Of a stretch of 64,000 nucleotides of DNA, positions 50,691 to 63,000 are shown piece by piece (position 1 is the stretch's first letter; each line of letters begins with the position of its first letter). The notes under the pieces are model-generated. The model saw nothing but the letters and a program-made list of their open reading frames with translations. It searched no databases and was not told the origin of the DNA. Origin of the DNA: Struthio camelus (Eukaryota > Chordata > Aves > Struthioniformes > Struthionidae). Position numbers and translations under genes: made by a program. The stretch is taken from the NCBI RefSeq assembly GCF_040807025.1, contig NC_090942.1:205614640-205678639 (forward strand), read 5' to 3'.

Positions 50691-52430
50691 TTAATCGGTC
50701 AGACTAAAGGCCCATCTATGCCAGTGTTCCCTCATGCACACGCACATGCGCACGTGAACTATGGAGCAGCCCTCCTCCCTGAGGTGCAGGCTGCACCTTC
50801 CCCCTCACCTGCCTTTGGGGGCTCTTTGCCTGAGCCCCGCCCAGGCTGCAGGACATCCTTTCCCACCTCCTCCTAGACCTGGCCAAGTGGGCCAGTCCCA
50901 CCACCAGCAGGAGCAAGTGTAACCAGGAGAGGGGAAGAAATCCCTTTGACTACGGGAACTGTTTCCGGTCCCATGTCTCTGGGCAGACCACCAGTTGGCC
51001 ATTGCCTCCTCGGGTAGCTTCAGGTGGGCACTGACAGGGCTCCTCTGCTAGGTGCTCCCCTACCTTGATATTTTTGGTCCCTTGACCCTCACATACCTTC
51101 CTTTTCTTCCCCCAATCAATTACCAGTAGTTTTTTTTTTTTATTTCATTTTTTCCATTTCTTCTTTTGCCCTTTTCTTGTCTGGGAGGGCTTTAAGATTT
51201 TGTAGGGTAACTCAAATTTAGGAGAGCTCAGAAAAAAGGAGTGTTCAAAAGGGACTGTAGCAAAAGAATAGCACCCTGTATTACCACTTCTTGAGGTTGA
51301 GCAGAAGAGCCTGGCCACTTTCTGTGGTTGATTCTCTTTTAATCTCCCCAGCATCCACTTTTATTGTTTTATGGATGTTTTGTCATTAATATCTGTTCAT
51401 GAACCTGTTATTCATGCATTTATCTAACCATTTTTGAACTGGCTTGTCACCTGTGATCTGCACTCACAATCTCCCATGGAAACAAATACTAGATGTTCAC
51501 TTTCCATTGTACAAAGTCTTATTTTAGCTGTTTTAAACCAATTTTTGCTAACCAAGTAGCCCCTAGTGCTGATATTATAGGATCCAGTGAAAATAGTTCT
51601 GCCTTATTCTCTGCCTTTATGCTTCTGTAAACCTCAAGTCATTGCCACATCTGCCTTCTCTCTGAACTGAAGTCCTAGCTTCCTCCAGCTTCCTGGTAAC
51701 TTAGCTTCCTTGGTACCATCTGATGGCAAACCTCGTCAAAAGCTTTTGGAAAACTCAAGTACGTGTCCCTTCATTCCCTGTGCTTACTGCACCTCCTACG
51801 GTATGCCAGCAGGCTTGGCAGGATTTTCCTTTAGAGAAGCTATGATGGCTCTTTCTCAACAGACTGTTTATTCATGTGATTTTATGTCATCAGTGATCTT
51901 ATTCTTCATCACAAGTGGAAGTCATATGCATTAGCCTGTAGTTCCCAGGCTGCCCTCTAGAGCCTTGTTTGTGGCAACCCACGGCACACGATAGGTGACA
52001 CACCTTGGCCAGCAGTTTGGTTTCACATCTAATTCCCTTCAGAAGCAATGGCTGAATGTCACGTGGTGGACTTATGTCAGGTGGACTTTTTTTAACATCT
52101 AGGTTACCCCTTCAGTGCAATACTTCCAGCCTATTTCCCTCAACTTGATCTAATCTCTGACTACCTGCTATGAAAAACGCTATGAATTTCCTTAATGCCT
52201 TCAGCAATGTAAAATCAATGCAAAGAACGAACTGAGCTTCTCTGCTACAGCTTTATCATCTTCAAGTGCCCCTTTTGCATTTTTGCCATCAAGCAGTCCC
52301 CCCCACTTTTGATGCGTTAAAAAAACAAAAGTCCCCCTACCCCTCCCCCCAACAAGTAGCTTGAGCAGCCTTTGCCAGGACCTCTTCAAAATCCTTTCCA
52401 GCTCACATTTGACCTGCTACGGTCTATAGG
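50690..52430 (-). mobile_element. Very old CR1/L3-like LINE relic
   Basis: Read on the minus strand, several blocks match ancient amniote CR1/L3 elements in the right order. From the 3' end: the GTCAGACTAAAGGCCCATCT block (50699), the TTAGCTGTTTTAAACC and TAGTTCT-like blocks (51520-51610), CAAAAGCTTTTGGAAAACTC (51737), TAGTTCCCAGGCTGCCCTCTAGAGCC (51939, the conserved RT region) and a CTTTATCATCTTCAAGTGCC block (52252). Divergence is high and all frames are broken. Boundaries are approximate. Confidence 0.7.
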
Positions 52431-52700
52431 CTTTCCTAACACCTTTAGGTCACTGATTCCACCTAAACTGTGAGCACTTTAAGCTGATAGAAACTGAAAC
52501 AGCTAAGTAACTCCTGTGATAACTAGTTTATTTCTATAGGACAGCTTTACATCGAAGACCGTGGCTGTGAAAGACTATACTTTGCCCTAACAGTGAAAAG
52601 AAGTTGGAGAAGTGAGCGCAGTGTGCTGTGTAGATTCTGTTTACAAGAAATGCCAATCTGAAAATTGCCATGCACACTGAAGAGTCACTCAAAAATAATA

Positions 52701-52706
52701 TTTATT
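52701..52706 (-). terminator. CUL5 distal poly(A) signal candidate
   Basis: Plus-strand TTTATT, AATAAA in the gene's sense. Another copy is at 52759-52764. Confidence 0.5.
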
Positions 52707-53217
52707 CCATAGAAATAATTCTAACCTTTGCATACACCAGAAAGCACGAAACACTGAGTTTATTTGCTGCACAAACAGAAAAAAAAAAAAAGAGTTGAAA
52801 TGTAAGAATTTTCACATGAAAAAGCAAGGACAGTCAAAGAGTCATTCCAGCAGAAGTACTCCTTTGGGCAACCAACAAGTACTACACCCTTTTTTGTTTA
52901 CTGCAGGATTAGCAACCTGAAGCTCGCAATGATCTGCATAATCTGGTGACAATGTCAGTAATTTTCAGCAACACTCAGATTTCAAAGACAAACATATCAT
53001 GAGATTCAGCAGTCCAAGTGTGTCCCAATAAGCTTTAAAGAGATATAGCCATTTTTTAAAAAAGGCTATAAACAATAATTTTAGGCACCTCTTAGTCACT
53101 TTTGGCAGGTCAGGCTCAGATAAATTTTGAAATATTACAACCCATCTTTAAAAATAATTTAGAAGATGGAATAGCTCTACATAAATCATTAAGTACTTGA
53201 AAATCCTAAGAAGTCTG

Positions 53218-53220
<3 letters not shown>

Positions 53221-53247
<27 letters not shown>
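53221..53247 (+). repeat. 27-base T homopolymer
   Basis: Uninterrupted T run on the plus strand, which reads as A27 in the CUL5 3' UTR transcript. Confidence 0.95.
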
Positions 53248-53252
<5 letters not shown>

Positions 53253-56200
53253 CCTGATCAGAATAAACTTCAGGTTCAGGACTTGGAATCAGGCAAATTT
53301 CATACTATAGTATGTTTCAGAATATAATATCTAGATGAGTACTTGAATTCAGTTTAAAATCTTTGTAGGGGAAGACACCAAAATACCTTGCTAAAATGAG
53401 TAGTCTTTTATATTACATTTTTATTTTGCAAGAAAATAAATTATACAACTTAAAAAATAAAATTCAAAAATTAAGCAGTACATCAAAATAGTTCAGCTGG
53501 ACTGCCATACAGAAACTACCACCATTCAAAATTGTACAGCATTATCATCTTGGTAGTGGCACACATTCAAAATTGTAAATACCATACGTAGATAGATATT
53601 ACAACTCAGGAACTCAAGTTTGCTCAACACTCCAGACTACATATAGTGTCTATGACAGGAAAGCTTTCGTGTATTGTTTATTTCACAAATATGACCTCAA
53701 AGAATTACAAAGATAGCATCCCAGTCATTTAGATGAAAATAGAAAACAGTTTGAGTTTAAGATAGCAAATCTTTCTGTAAAACTATCAAATCTTTTGCCA
53801 ATTGTGTTTTTAAAATTTGCACTTTATAGGACAATGGCATCCCAATGCAAATAAATGTAACACGTGAACATTCAAAACATTTATATTAAGTTTAAAAAGG
53901 TGAAAACAAGAAGTCACATTTTGTTTTGGAAATGCAATTGCATCATAGTCATAACGAATGAAAGGTAGATGAGTAAGAATAGAAGCTAGGGACATCAACT
54001 GTGGAAAGAGGAAAATGGAAGACTTCAGAATTGAAACTGAGATCCTCATCAAGTTGTTGGGACAGAGAAAGATTAACAGTATTTCTTAATTAAACCCATG
54101 AAGAGTGATTTTCCCCACCTCCTCTACAATAAGTTGTATTTCATAGCTATTCACCGTGGCAGTGTGTGTGGCAACATGTTTTTCAGATGCAGCACCTCTT
54201 TAAGCTAGGTCTTTGGACATATATATTCATAGCTAAAAATTGCAGCTTTAAAAGTGCGTTGTTGCCATATTGCAATTGAAGAATAGATCATTTTTATTTA
54301 GATCTGAACTCCACTCTCCCCCACAGAACAGTTTACCCCAGGCATCTCCCTGTGCCCCAGATGATACTATTTTTAAGTGCTTATTGGTGAAAGTGACCTG
54401 ACAAAGGACGCTAAATGTGTTTCTGCATCTTTAACAAATTTGCTGGTGTGATTCTGATTTAATTGAAAAACAAAAACAAATCAAAAATCCAACAACCCAC
54501 ATCCATATCCAGTATATGTTTACAGAAAAATGACCATGTTATAGGCACATTACCCATTATATTTTCGCATCCCAGGTGCTGAAAAGTATATAGATAACAT
54601 TTAGGTTATATTTTTATATGTATTAGTTGGAGGGGAAAACGCAGCTAACTAGCTTGTAGCAATCTATTGCTGTCTGCATACACTCAGACTTCTAAAACAG
54701 TCGTATCTGAAATACGGTCTCAAACTTCTCTCTCAAATTAAATCAATGGCTTTGGAATGAGTATTCCCCCCTTTCCAGTCACTTGTATGTGACAATTTCA
54801 AATCCGTTATTCTCTGATTATGGGATGGAAACTCTTTATGTTGTAAAGAATGCACTCAAGACACTCTTTAGACTTTAGAGTTCTGGGCTCTCAATTTTAC
54901 CCTAATTATCCCAAGTGAGGCTTTATTACTTTTAATGTAAGTTACAAATACTGGAAATCTTGTAGCACAAAGTTCGTATTAGAATTTTGACTTCTAATTT
55001 ATAATATTCAAATAGTTTTTATTGGTTAAATACACAGAGCAGCACTTGCTTTGGATTATGAATAGCAACACCATAGGGCTAACCAAAGATGCAATATTTT
55101 TAAACAGCATCCACTTCTGAGTATCAACAAAAGCATATAATATAAGCTATGGGATTTCAATTAATTTTAATTTGCCTGGTCTCAATTTCTCTCCATCTCT
55201 TGTTCATGAAACTCTCACTCCTGCAAATTTCTTATTCTAGAAGTATGCACTGTTCTCAGGCAGTCACACTGGCACTTACATTAGTAATAGAGCATGCAGC
55301 CTGTTTAAGGGGGCAAACAGCCGTCTTTGTAGTCTGCTTTAAACCACTCTTGTTTTACACTTTACAACAGTCACGTGAAAAGAAAACTCCTCCTCTTATT
55401 TACTGGGAGGTTTTACTTTTCGAGTAAAGTTAACTGCATCCTCTTCCCCCTTTCAATCATCAAAAGAGATGAGATCTTTAGATGTTGTACTTGAATTGGT
55501 AAATTAAATAAAAAAAATTGCACAGTTACCTGTGACATTTATTGAGTATTCATACAAAACTGAGTAAAGCTCAACTTACCTTTTGTCCCAAGACAGGCAC
55601 TCTGCTCCAGTGATTCATGTTATCAGTCCAGTACATGCTGGGACATTTCAGAGTACCAGAGAGTCAGGCATTGCCAAAAGACTACTTAAGATGATTGAAA
55701 AAAGAAGAGGTAATATTAAAAATGTTGAAATTCCTGATGTGTATTTGGCACTCTCTCTGCGTATACTAAACAAAGTGTGTTTCCCCTTAACTTTTACAAT
55801 TTTCTTACAGCTGTCGTTCCCATTTCTTGCCAGTTTCAAAGTAAAAAGTAGAGGGTTTGTTTCTCCATATAAAGATGCTGACTTTCAAGCAACAAAACAG
55901 TCAAATTTGATTAACTTTACAGGTATATATATAAAGTTACCAATGAGGAATTAATACAGGGATCTTCAAGTATTACTTACTTTCTGGGGGAGTTGTGCAT
56001 CAATTACTGTTTAATGCATTCAGATTTATGTAGTCGTACTTAAATATTTGGAATACAAATATTAAATGTACAAGGACATACACTTAATATTTCTGTTCAC
56101 TATAACAGACCCACCCATGAAAACTGTTTTTAGAGTGAAGTATCATTCAAGAATGCTTCATCTCTTCAAAAAGATTGTAGCAAGTCATCTGTCCAAATAA

Positions 56201-56902
56201 GATAACAAATAATGTATATCCATTTGTTTACAGCAAACAATATAAAAACAATGATCTCCTGCTTAGGGGAAAATATCACCCACAAGTTGGAATTACTCTT
56301 ATGTCACTTGTGTGTCAATTATTAAAATACAGTTACTAGATTGAAGCACTGCTCTAGCCAACAGGTTTTAACTGTAACAAATACATATCAGTTGTGAGGC
56401 ATGTGTATGTGTCTCTCAAATGTTATTACATAAAAAGGATCAAAGGTGGACAGTACATTACTCTGTTGATCCAAAACACAAAAGTGAAAGTGCTACCTCT
56501 AGTCCTAATCGCATTTTAAAAAACAAAACAAAACTAATAGCAGTTCCTCAGTGCATGAATATTTGAGTATTTTCTTCCTTGTGCAAGTACTGGTCATCTA
56601 AAAACCCAAACCTGTATTCTTCCTGGTGGGTGTAAATCAAATCTACTTTAGAAAGTTCACAATGGGCTCTTCATGAATGCAAGTTTCCCACAAAACAGCA
56701 TGCTGTTAAAAGTGTGCAACATGAAGGGAATGCCATCATGCTAGCTGAATGAGATTGGCAAAATATAGTCCTCTTTAAGGTAAGGCAGGGATTTTAATAC
56801 GTAACGAAAGTCAAAACAAGTCCTTCTGCAGCACAAACTGTTGCAGCTGTCTGTCCAAGCACCCTTCCATTTATATTCTCAGCATCTTACAGAGTCCTCA
56901 AA

Positions 56903-57097
56903 TTATGCCATATATATGAAGGTGTTGATATCCGACTCATCTCTTCTAATATATTTGTGCTCTATAAGCCATTCAATTTGCTCTTTTATCATTTTCTTCT
57001 GTGGCAAGAACATGTTTTTCAATATTTCTACCAGTTCAGTCTGAAGCTGAGCATTAGTAATTTTCTTCCGCATTTTCATTATTTGGATAATAGCCTC
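56903..57097 (-). CDS. CUL5: CUL5 last coding exon (residues 717-780 and stop)
   Basis: Reads EAIIQIMKMRKKITNAQLQT, ELVEILKNMFLPQKKMIKEQ and IEWLIEHKYIRRDESDINTF then IYMA. It contains the NEDD8 acceptor K724. Acceptor GCCCCACCAG. Confidence 0.97.
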   Translation of the reverse strand, partial: EAIIQIMKMRKKITNAQLQTELVEILKNMFLPQKKMIKEQIEWLIEHKYIRRDESDINTFIYMA

Positions 57098-60000
57098 CTG
57101 GTGGGGCACAAAAAAGGAAAAAAAAGTAATAAATAAATATATATATTTATACATACACATACACTTTTGAAATATCTGATGGAAGTGACAAAGGGAACAC
57201 AGCATTAATAGGGGGCTCCTTGCAAGGCAAGACAGCAAAAAGTTTAAAAATTTTTCTCAGAAATCCAATAGAAAAATTAGCTTGCCATCAGGTAGTATCA
57301 ATACAACATGACATAGCAAATGCTGTGCATAAAACAGGCTACAATTAAAACAAGAGAGGTCCAATTTCTGCTCTTGCTTACACATTTCTAAAAATGAGGG
57401 CCATCTGAACCCACTCGGGGGGAAGAATACCCCAAACCCACTGTAAATACGATGCTTTACCTTTGTGAATTACAACCAGTTGCCCATGGTAAGGTACCAT
57501 CTTAAAACTTTAAACATCAGAATAAAACAGTATAAAGATTGCTTGGGAGTTTCTATTCTCCCCAGTCTTATAACACAAGAAAGAATAAAAAACTAAAGCC
57601 AGAAACGTTGGAAACATGCAATAAGAACACCTTGTACGTGCAAGGCCACAGCATAGAGTTCATCATCTCATAAGCTGTGGCCAAGAACTTGGCAAAACTC
57701 AAGCCAGGGAAAACAGTGTGGCAAAGGTTAATTTAGGGTACCTCAAAAAGCACTCTTGAAATTATAAATCCATGTAGTATAACAGAGCTTTGAATTTGAA
57801 CGTGTCAGTTAATTAGGTACAAAGTCACATTCTGTTGCTACATTTCTTAGCCTAAGTAGTTACTAAACCATTTTTACAAAGATGTTGATAAACAAAGTAA
57901 CAGATTGAAGCATTGACATGATGCAAAAGAAATGGATGACTCCAGTCACCAACTTTTGAAGATGAATCTGCAGTTAAATCTTCTATCTAAATGCGAATTA
58001 AGTCGCTAAAATCTAACATTTATTCACTCTATTAGCAGAGGTCACCGTCTACAGGGGAATACCGTGTGAAATGCAACAGTAACATCAGCATGGAACTCGG
58101 AGGGAGTTCTCCTTTGGTAAGTGCAACCAGGCACTGATCCTGCTTGAAGGATGGCCAAGCTGCTAAGTCAGGCAGTACAGTTTGCAATGTGACTGGCCTG
58201 AAATGTAATCTTAGTGATCAGAAAAGATCTGCAATTTGAAGAGAAGCTTGGAGTTTGAGACTGCATTGCAGGTGATACCTCCGATGGCCAAACCAGTTGT
58301 TCAGAACCATCAGCTCAAAAACTTTACATGAGCATTGTCACCAAAGAAGGACATTAATCACAAAACAGGAAGTTGCAGTTTTTACATCTAGGATGTACTT
58401 ATAAACTTTCCCTATAAAGGGAAGGCTTCTCAAAAAGTTATACTGCTTTTACTGAAGCGTGACTCCCACCTCGAAATATTCTATTCTCTTCACACAGAGC
58501 AGTCAAAGATCTCAAGATCAGTAATACTGTTTGTTCATTTTTGTGTCTCAAGTAAGTCAACTTAACCATCTGCTGCCACCCACTAACGGTTATGCCTTCA
58601 CTTCCTTAGTAACCGTTTCCTCCTCTTTACAAATTATAATTTGTTATATCAGAAGACCGCTATCTACAAGTGTGTATGCACATACACAGTCTGGTATCTG
58701 CAAAGGATCCCAAGCATTCATCAGCTTTCAAATGTGGACAGTATGCAATAGCAATAACCTAAGAAAGGAATTAGGGTTAATTTTATATTCCCCTGTCAGT
58801 TTTACTTGCCTGGGTTCGCAATATTCTTAGCTGGACTATTCCTTCATTCTCCTCTTCTCGCATCCTCTCTGTCGTAAGTTGCAATCGACCAATCAAATTT
58901 ATCTTGCCCCTTTTCTGAACTTTAGCGTTTTTTCTGAAAAAGTTGCATTGTATAAAAATAAGCCAAAACCACATTTTCAATTAAGAAATTCCCATTAAAC
59001 TTGCATTAAAACAGCACTGAGTACCATCTTATATCAGGTATTTATAGGCTATTAGTAGTGCAGCAGCAAAGTAGTTGGCTGGTAAATCCCAACACAATGG
59101 CAATTTCTCCCACCAACAAAAAGCAAACACACTAGCATTTTAAACATCCATTAGCTGAAACTGACAGCGTTCAAAATCAAAGAGTAACCCAGTAATCTTT
59201 TAAAGAATAAATTTCTGGAGAAACATATTTCAGTTTAATTATATAAAACTGGGGTTCTGTAAAGGAGTTTTTACAAGTAATGTCAGGAAATAGGACTAGT
59301 TCATTTTTCAATCACAAGAAATGGCTATCATAAAAACAAGAGAAAAAACAGATATTGTAACAAATATAGCAGAAAGCTTTGGCATTCTTCACCCACAGAT
59401 TTGCTGTATAGCCTGTCTCTTCTGTCATGTCCTGTCATCATTACCCAAAGCTTATCCTGACAAGAAGAAAGAATATCATGGGCTCTGGGCAAGAAACTGT
59501 GCACCAGGAGCAGCAGATTTGGCACCTCTCTCCACAGATCCAGATGTCCAATCGCTAGTAAGAATGAGGCCCAGAATCTGAGGTTAATAGCAAGGAGCCA
59601 GTTCTAATCACAGCTATTCACAATAAAGAGAGGCAAAATCAAAGTAAAATATGCTAAACTGTATATATCATTAGGATGTTCTCTCTCTATAGTATTTTAT
59701 GTTCTGAAGGATTTCAGAGCACCAGGAAGAGTACTGCAGTTCTCACTGAAATAAAGATGTGCCTCTCTGGTCAAAAATCACAGCGACAAGCCACCATAAT
59801 ATTAAGGAATTTCACTTCCTGTTTAAACTTATCACTCTGCTTTTGAAATAGCTGAGGGGATGGAAATACCAATACAGCAACAGTGTTCTTCCTATATCAA
59901 ATCTCATAGGCTCATTAGTAAGAGCAAGATAGCAAAGTCTCAAGTTTTGCACCTCATCCATACACGTTTAAGAAATTTAACTCCACAGAAATCAGAATCA

Positions 60001-63000
60001 TAGAAACACTCATCTGAAGGGCCCCCTGGATGTCATCTAGTCCAACCACCTACTTGAAGCACAACACAACCAAGACTCAGGTGAGAATCAGAGTAGCCAA
60101 GGGTTTGTCTAGCTGAATCTTGAAAATTTCCATAGATGAAGGTTAACTTAAAGTGAATTCCTTTAATTCCAAAATAGCACATGTTATTTTCATTTTCAAA
60201 CATCATCTTACATTAAACTGAACTCCTGGTTCACCGAGAAGAGGGTTCCTTCTGTAAAGTCTTTGGGTGAATTGACTTGAGGTTCATACAATAAAACCTG
60301 ACGTTTCAGCTTTGGAAATGCTACAAGAGACTACAGAGAAAAGGGGGGAAAAAAGAATGAAAATAAAACACCAGACTTTCTGAATGGAAACAACAACTAT
60401 TTGAGAACATAGTTCACTGCTACGTGGACTGTAGCGAGGTTACTGCATAGTCTTGTTTGGAGCTGCTGGAGCGCAACATGAAGATACCAGTAAAAGCACA
60501 GAGGGGACCCAGTTTACCACATTTCTTTTTGAAATAAGTTAGCATAAATAAGATCATATAAAAGTAGCAAAACGCATGAACTCACATCTAAAGAGGTAAC
60601 TTGTGGTGTTAAGTCTGCTTTACTTGACTCGTCTCATTATTCTTAATCAAAAGATAGAGCAAACAAGTTATTTTTTAAACAACATACATTTAGCAGGTAC
60701 CACTGAGTTCCCAGAATTAGACCAGTCCCACGCCACAAACCACAATCATAACTGTGTGCTTTAGGCAGTATTTGGTCAGAAAGATCTTGCTGTTTCCAAA
60801 AGCTAAGTTAGGTAATTCTGGGAAGAGAGAACACATTTAATGTAGAGGCTGTATGTGCTTAACAGTAGTGCAAGGAGCCAGCATTACAACTGATTAATTA
60901 GTAGGAAAGGTGTTCACGCTTCAGTTTCAGAGAGTTATCTGATAGCACTTTAAGAATATTAATCCAGTATTTCAGAGTACAAAAAAAAAAAATTGTTTCA
61001 AGAGAAAGGGAAATACCCATAAAGTCCTCCTAAGTTCTGCATCAGGAAGTTCAGTTGCCAGTTTAAGATTTTCAAAGCTGATCTTCTCTCTGGGTCTTTG
61101 GTTCCATGCAAACAGCACAGCTAGCTGAAATGTTGTTACCTCCAAGTCATACTGGCCAACCTCATTCTTAAAAGTTATCTGTGCATAGAAACACACAATT
61201 TTGCTTATAAGCCTTTCTGGAACACAAGCTTTCTTGCTGTTATAAAGACATGGAAAGTACAGACTTTAAAACAGACATACTAAAAACTATAAACTTACAA
61301 TTCCATTGGACATGAGGTGATGCCAGTGCAGTTTTCTACCACTGTGATTCTTTTTATAAAACTCCTCAACTTCTGGGATGAGATCTTCTAATTCCGTGGG
61401 CAGTGAGACAAAGACTTTTTCAGAACTTCGAGACCAGGCACCAGCGTTTAAAATTTTAATATTCACAGAGTCAGCTGTAAGACAATTTGGGATCATATGA
61501 CCCTCCAGGCATAACAGATAAACAAATGCATTTTTTCTACTTTAAATGACAAAGGACTGAATCTTCAGAAAGCAGCAGACATTAGCCTACTCTATTTATG
61601 CACTGCTGGCTGTCTGCCAGCAATATCAACTGAAATCTCAGCTATTTTGCTGGTGTCTGCAGAGCTCCCTAAGCCCTGATGCTACTTTATTGCTGCTGCT
61701 TGCATGCACTGTTCAAGAGGTTTTTCCAGCAGTGGAAAAACCTAAACGTTCCCCAGCCTCTCTCATCAGTGAAATTTAATCTCAGATACACGACTTGAAG
61801 TCTTAACAGCGTGCATCCAGCTTTCCTGCTGGTAGGTAAACGAGGAGCACAGCGTGAAGCGCTCACGAAGAATGATGAGGGCATAAAAATAAGGCAGTAA
61901 TTAAGGCATTTACCCGGTTAAGGATCAAGCCTCTGCTTGGAATTTAGCTACAAGAGCAGGGAGTTTATATCTCCAAGACTACTCACGAGGGGAAAATGAA
62001 TAACTTAGTGATATAGCTCAAGTGTCAATTGTAAGAGGAAACAGAGTCTACCCAGAATACAGACACTTCAAACCTAATGGTAACAAAGCCCTGAAGACTA
62101 CGTTCAACTTGGTACCAATTTTTAACTCAAAGCTCAACAAAATTATTATTATTATTTTTTTAAAATCAAGAGAAATGAAAAATAGCAAATCATTTGAAAA
62201 TAATACCTGGTAGAGCAAGTTTATTGTTTTTGTGCATTTCTTTGAAGGCCTGGTTCAAGTCTTCAGATACTTTGATATCCTGGAACATTCTAGCCAACTT
62301 ATTTACATAGTCTGCTGGCATACCTACTTCCTGCAAAAATAAACAAGATATAGAACTATAACAGAGACATCTAAGAACAAAAACCTTTAGTTTTAAAATA
62401 ATAAAGTCAAAAAAATTAACAATAGCAGCAAAGTAGATAGATATCATCAATTTATAATAACAAACCTCAACGCGGTAACAAGTTTTTTTTGCATGGATTA
62501 CAAGTAGTTACCCTTAAGGACATATGATGATTCTCTAAAAGAAATCCAGGTGCTTAAGAACATATGTAAACACTACAGAACAAACGAATTCTGAGATTTG
62601 AGGGAATGTTTATGGCATGCAAATCATACTCTAATTTACATAAAATTTCAATTAGTCCCATCACAAGTCTCAAATGTATTTACACACCTAAAAAACAAAT
62701 CAAATGCATTGTGGTTATTTGCACATAGTTATCTGAAGGTTTGAAATATTCCGTATGTGAAATAGCTTTTAAAGTCTATAACTAGCACTATTAGAGCCAA
62801 CATTTCTCTTAGAAAAGAGCTAAACTGTTTTACTTTCTGAAAGTTTTGCAATAATAAGGAAGCATAAAATGGCATAAGCAGCCTTTAATTTAAAATAGAA
62901 CTTGCCTAAGCAAGAAGGATATTTAAGTTCAGGAGTAAGAATTAATACTGCAAACAATGGGAACAAGCAAATAAAGCAAAACATCAGGCTACTTACTCTG

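Larger units (their letters stand above)
52685..56902 (-). other. CUL5: CUL5 3' UTR (long)
   Basis: From the CUL5 stop codon leftward to the last AATAAA candidates lie about 4.2 kb of AT-rich sequence without a conserved open frame. A long 3' UTR of this scale is known for mammalian CUL5. Several internal AATAAA hexamers (for example near 55539 and 52759) could give shorter forms. Confidence 0.6.

Noticed and set aside
55583-55954. 123-codon plus-strand open frame opposite the CUL5 3' UTR
   Set aside because: No motif, antisense to an AT-rich UTR, and no promoter evidence.
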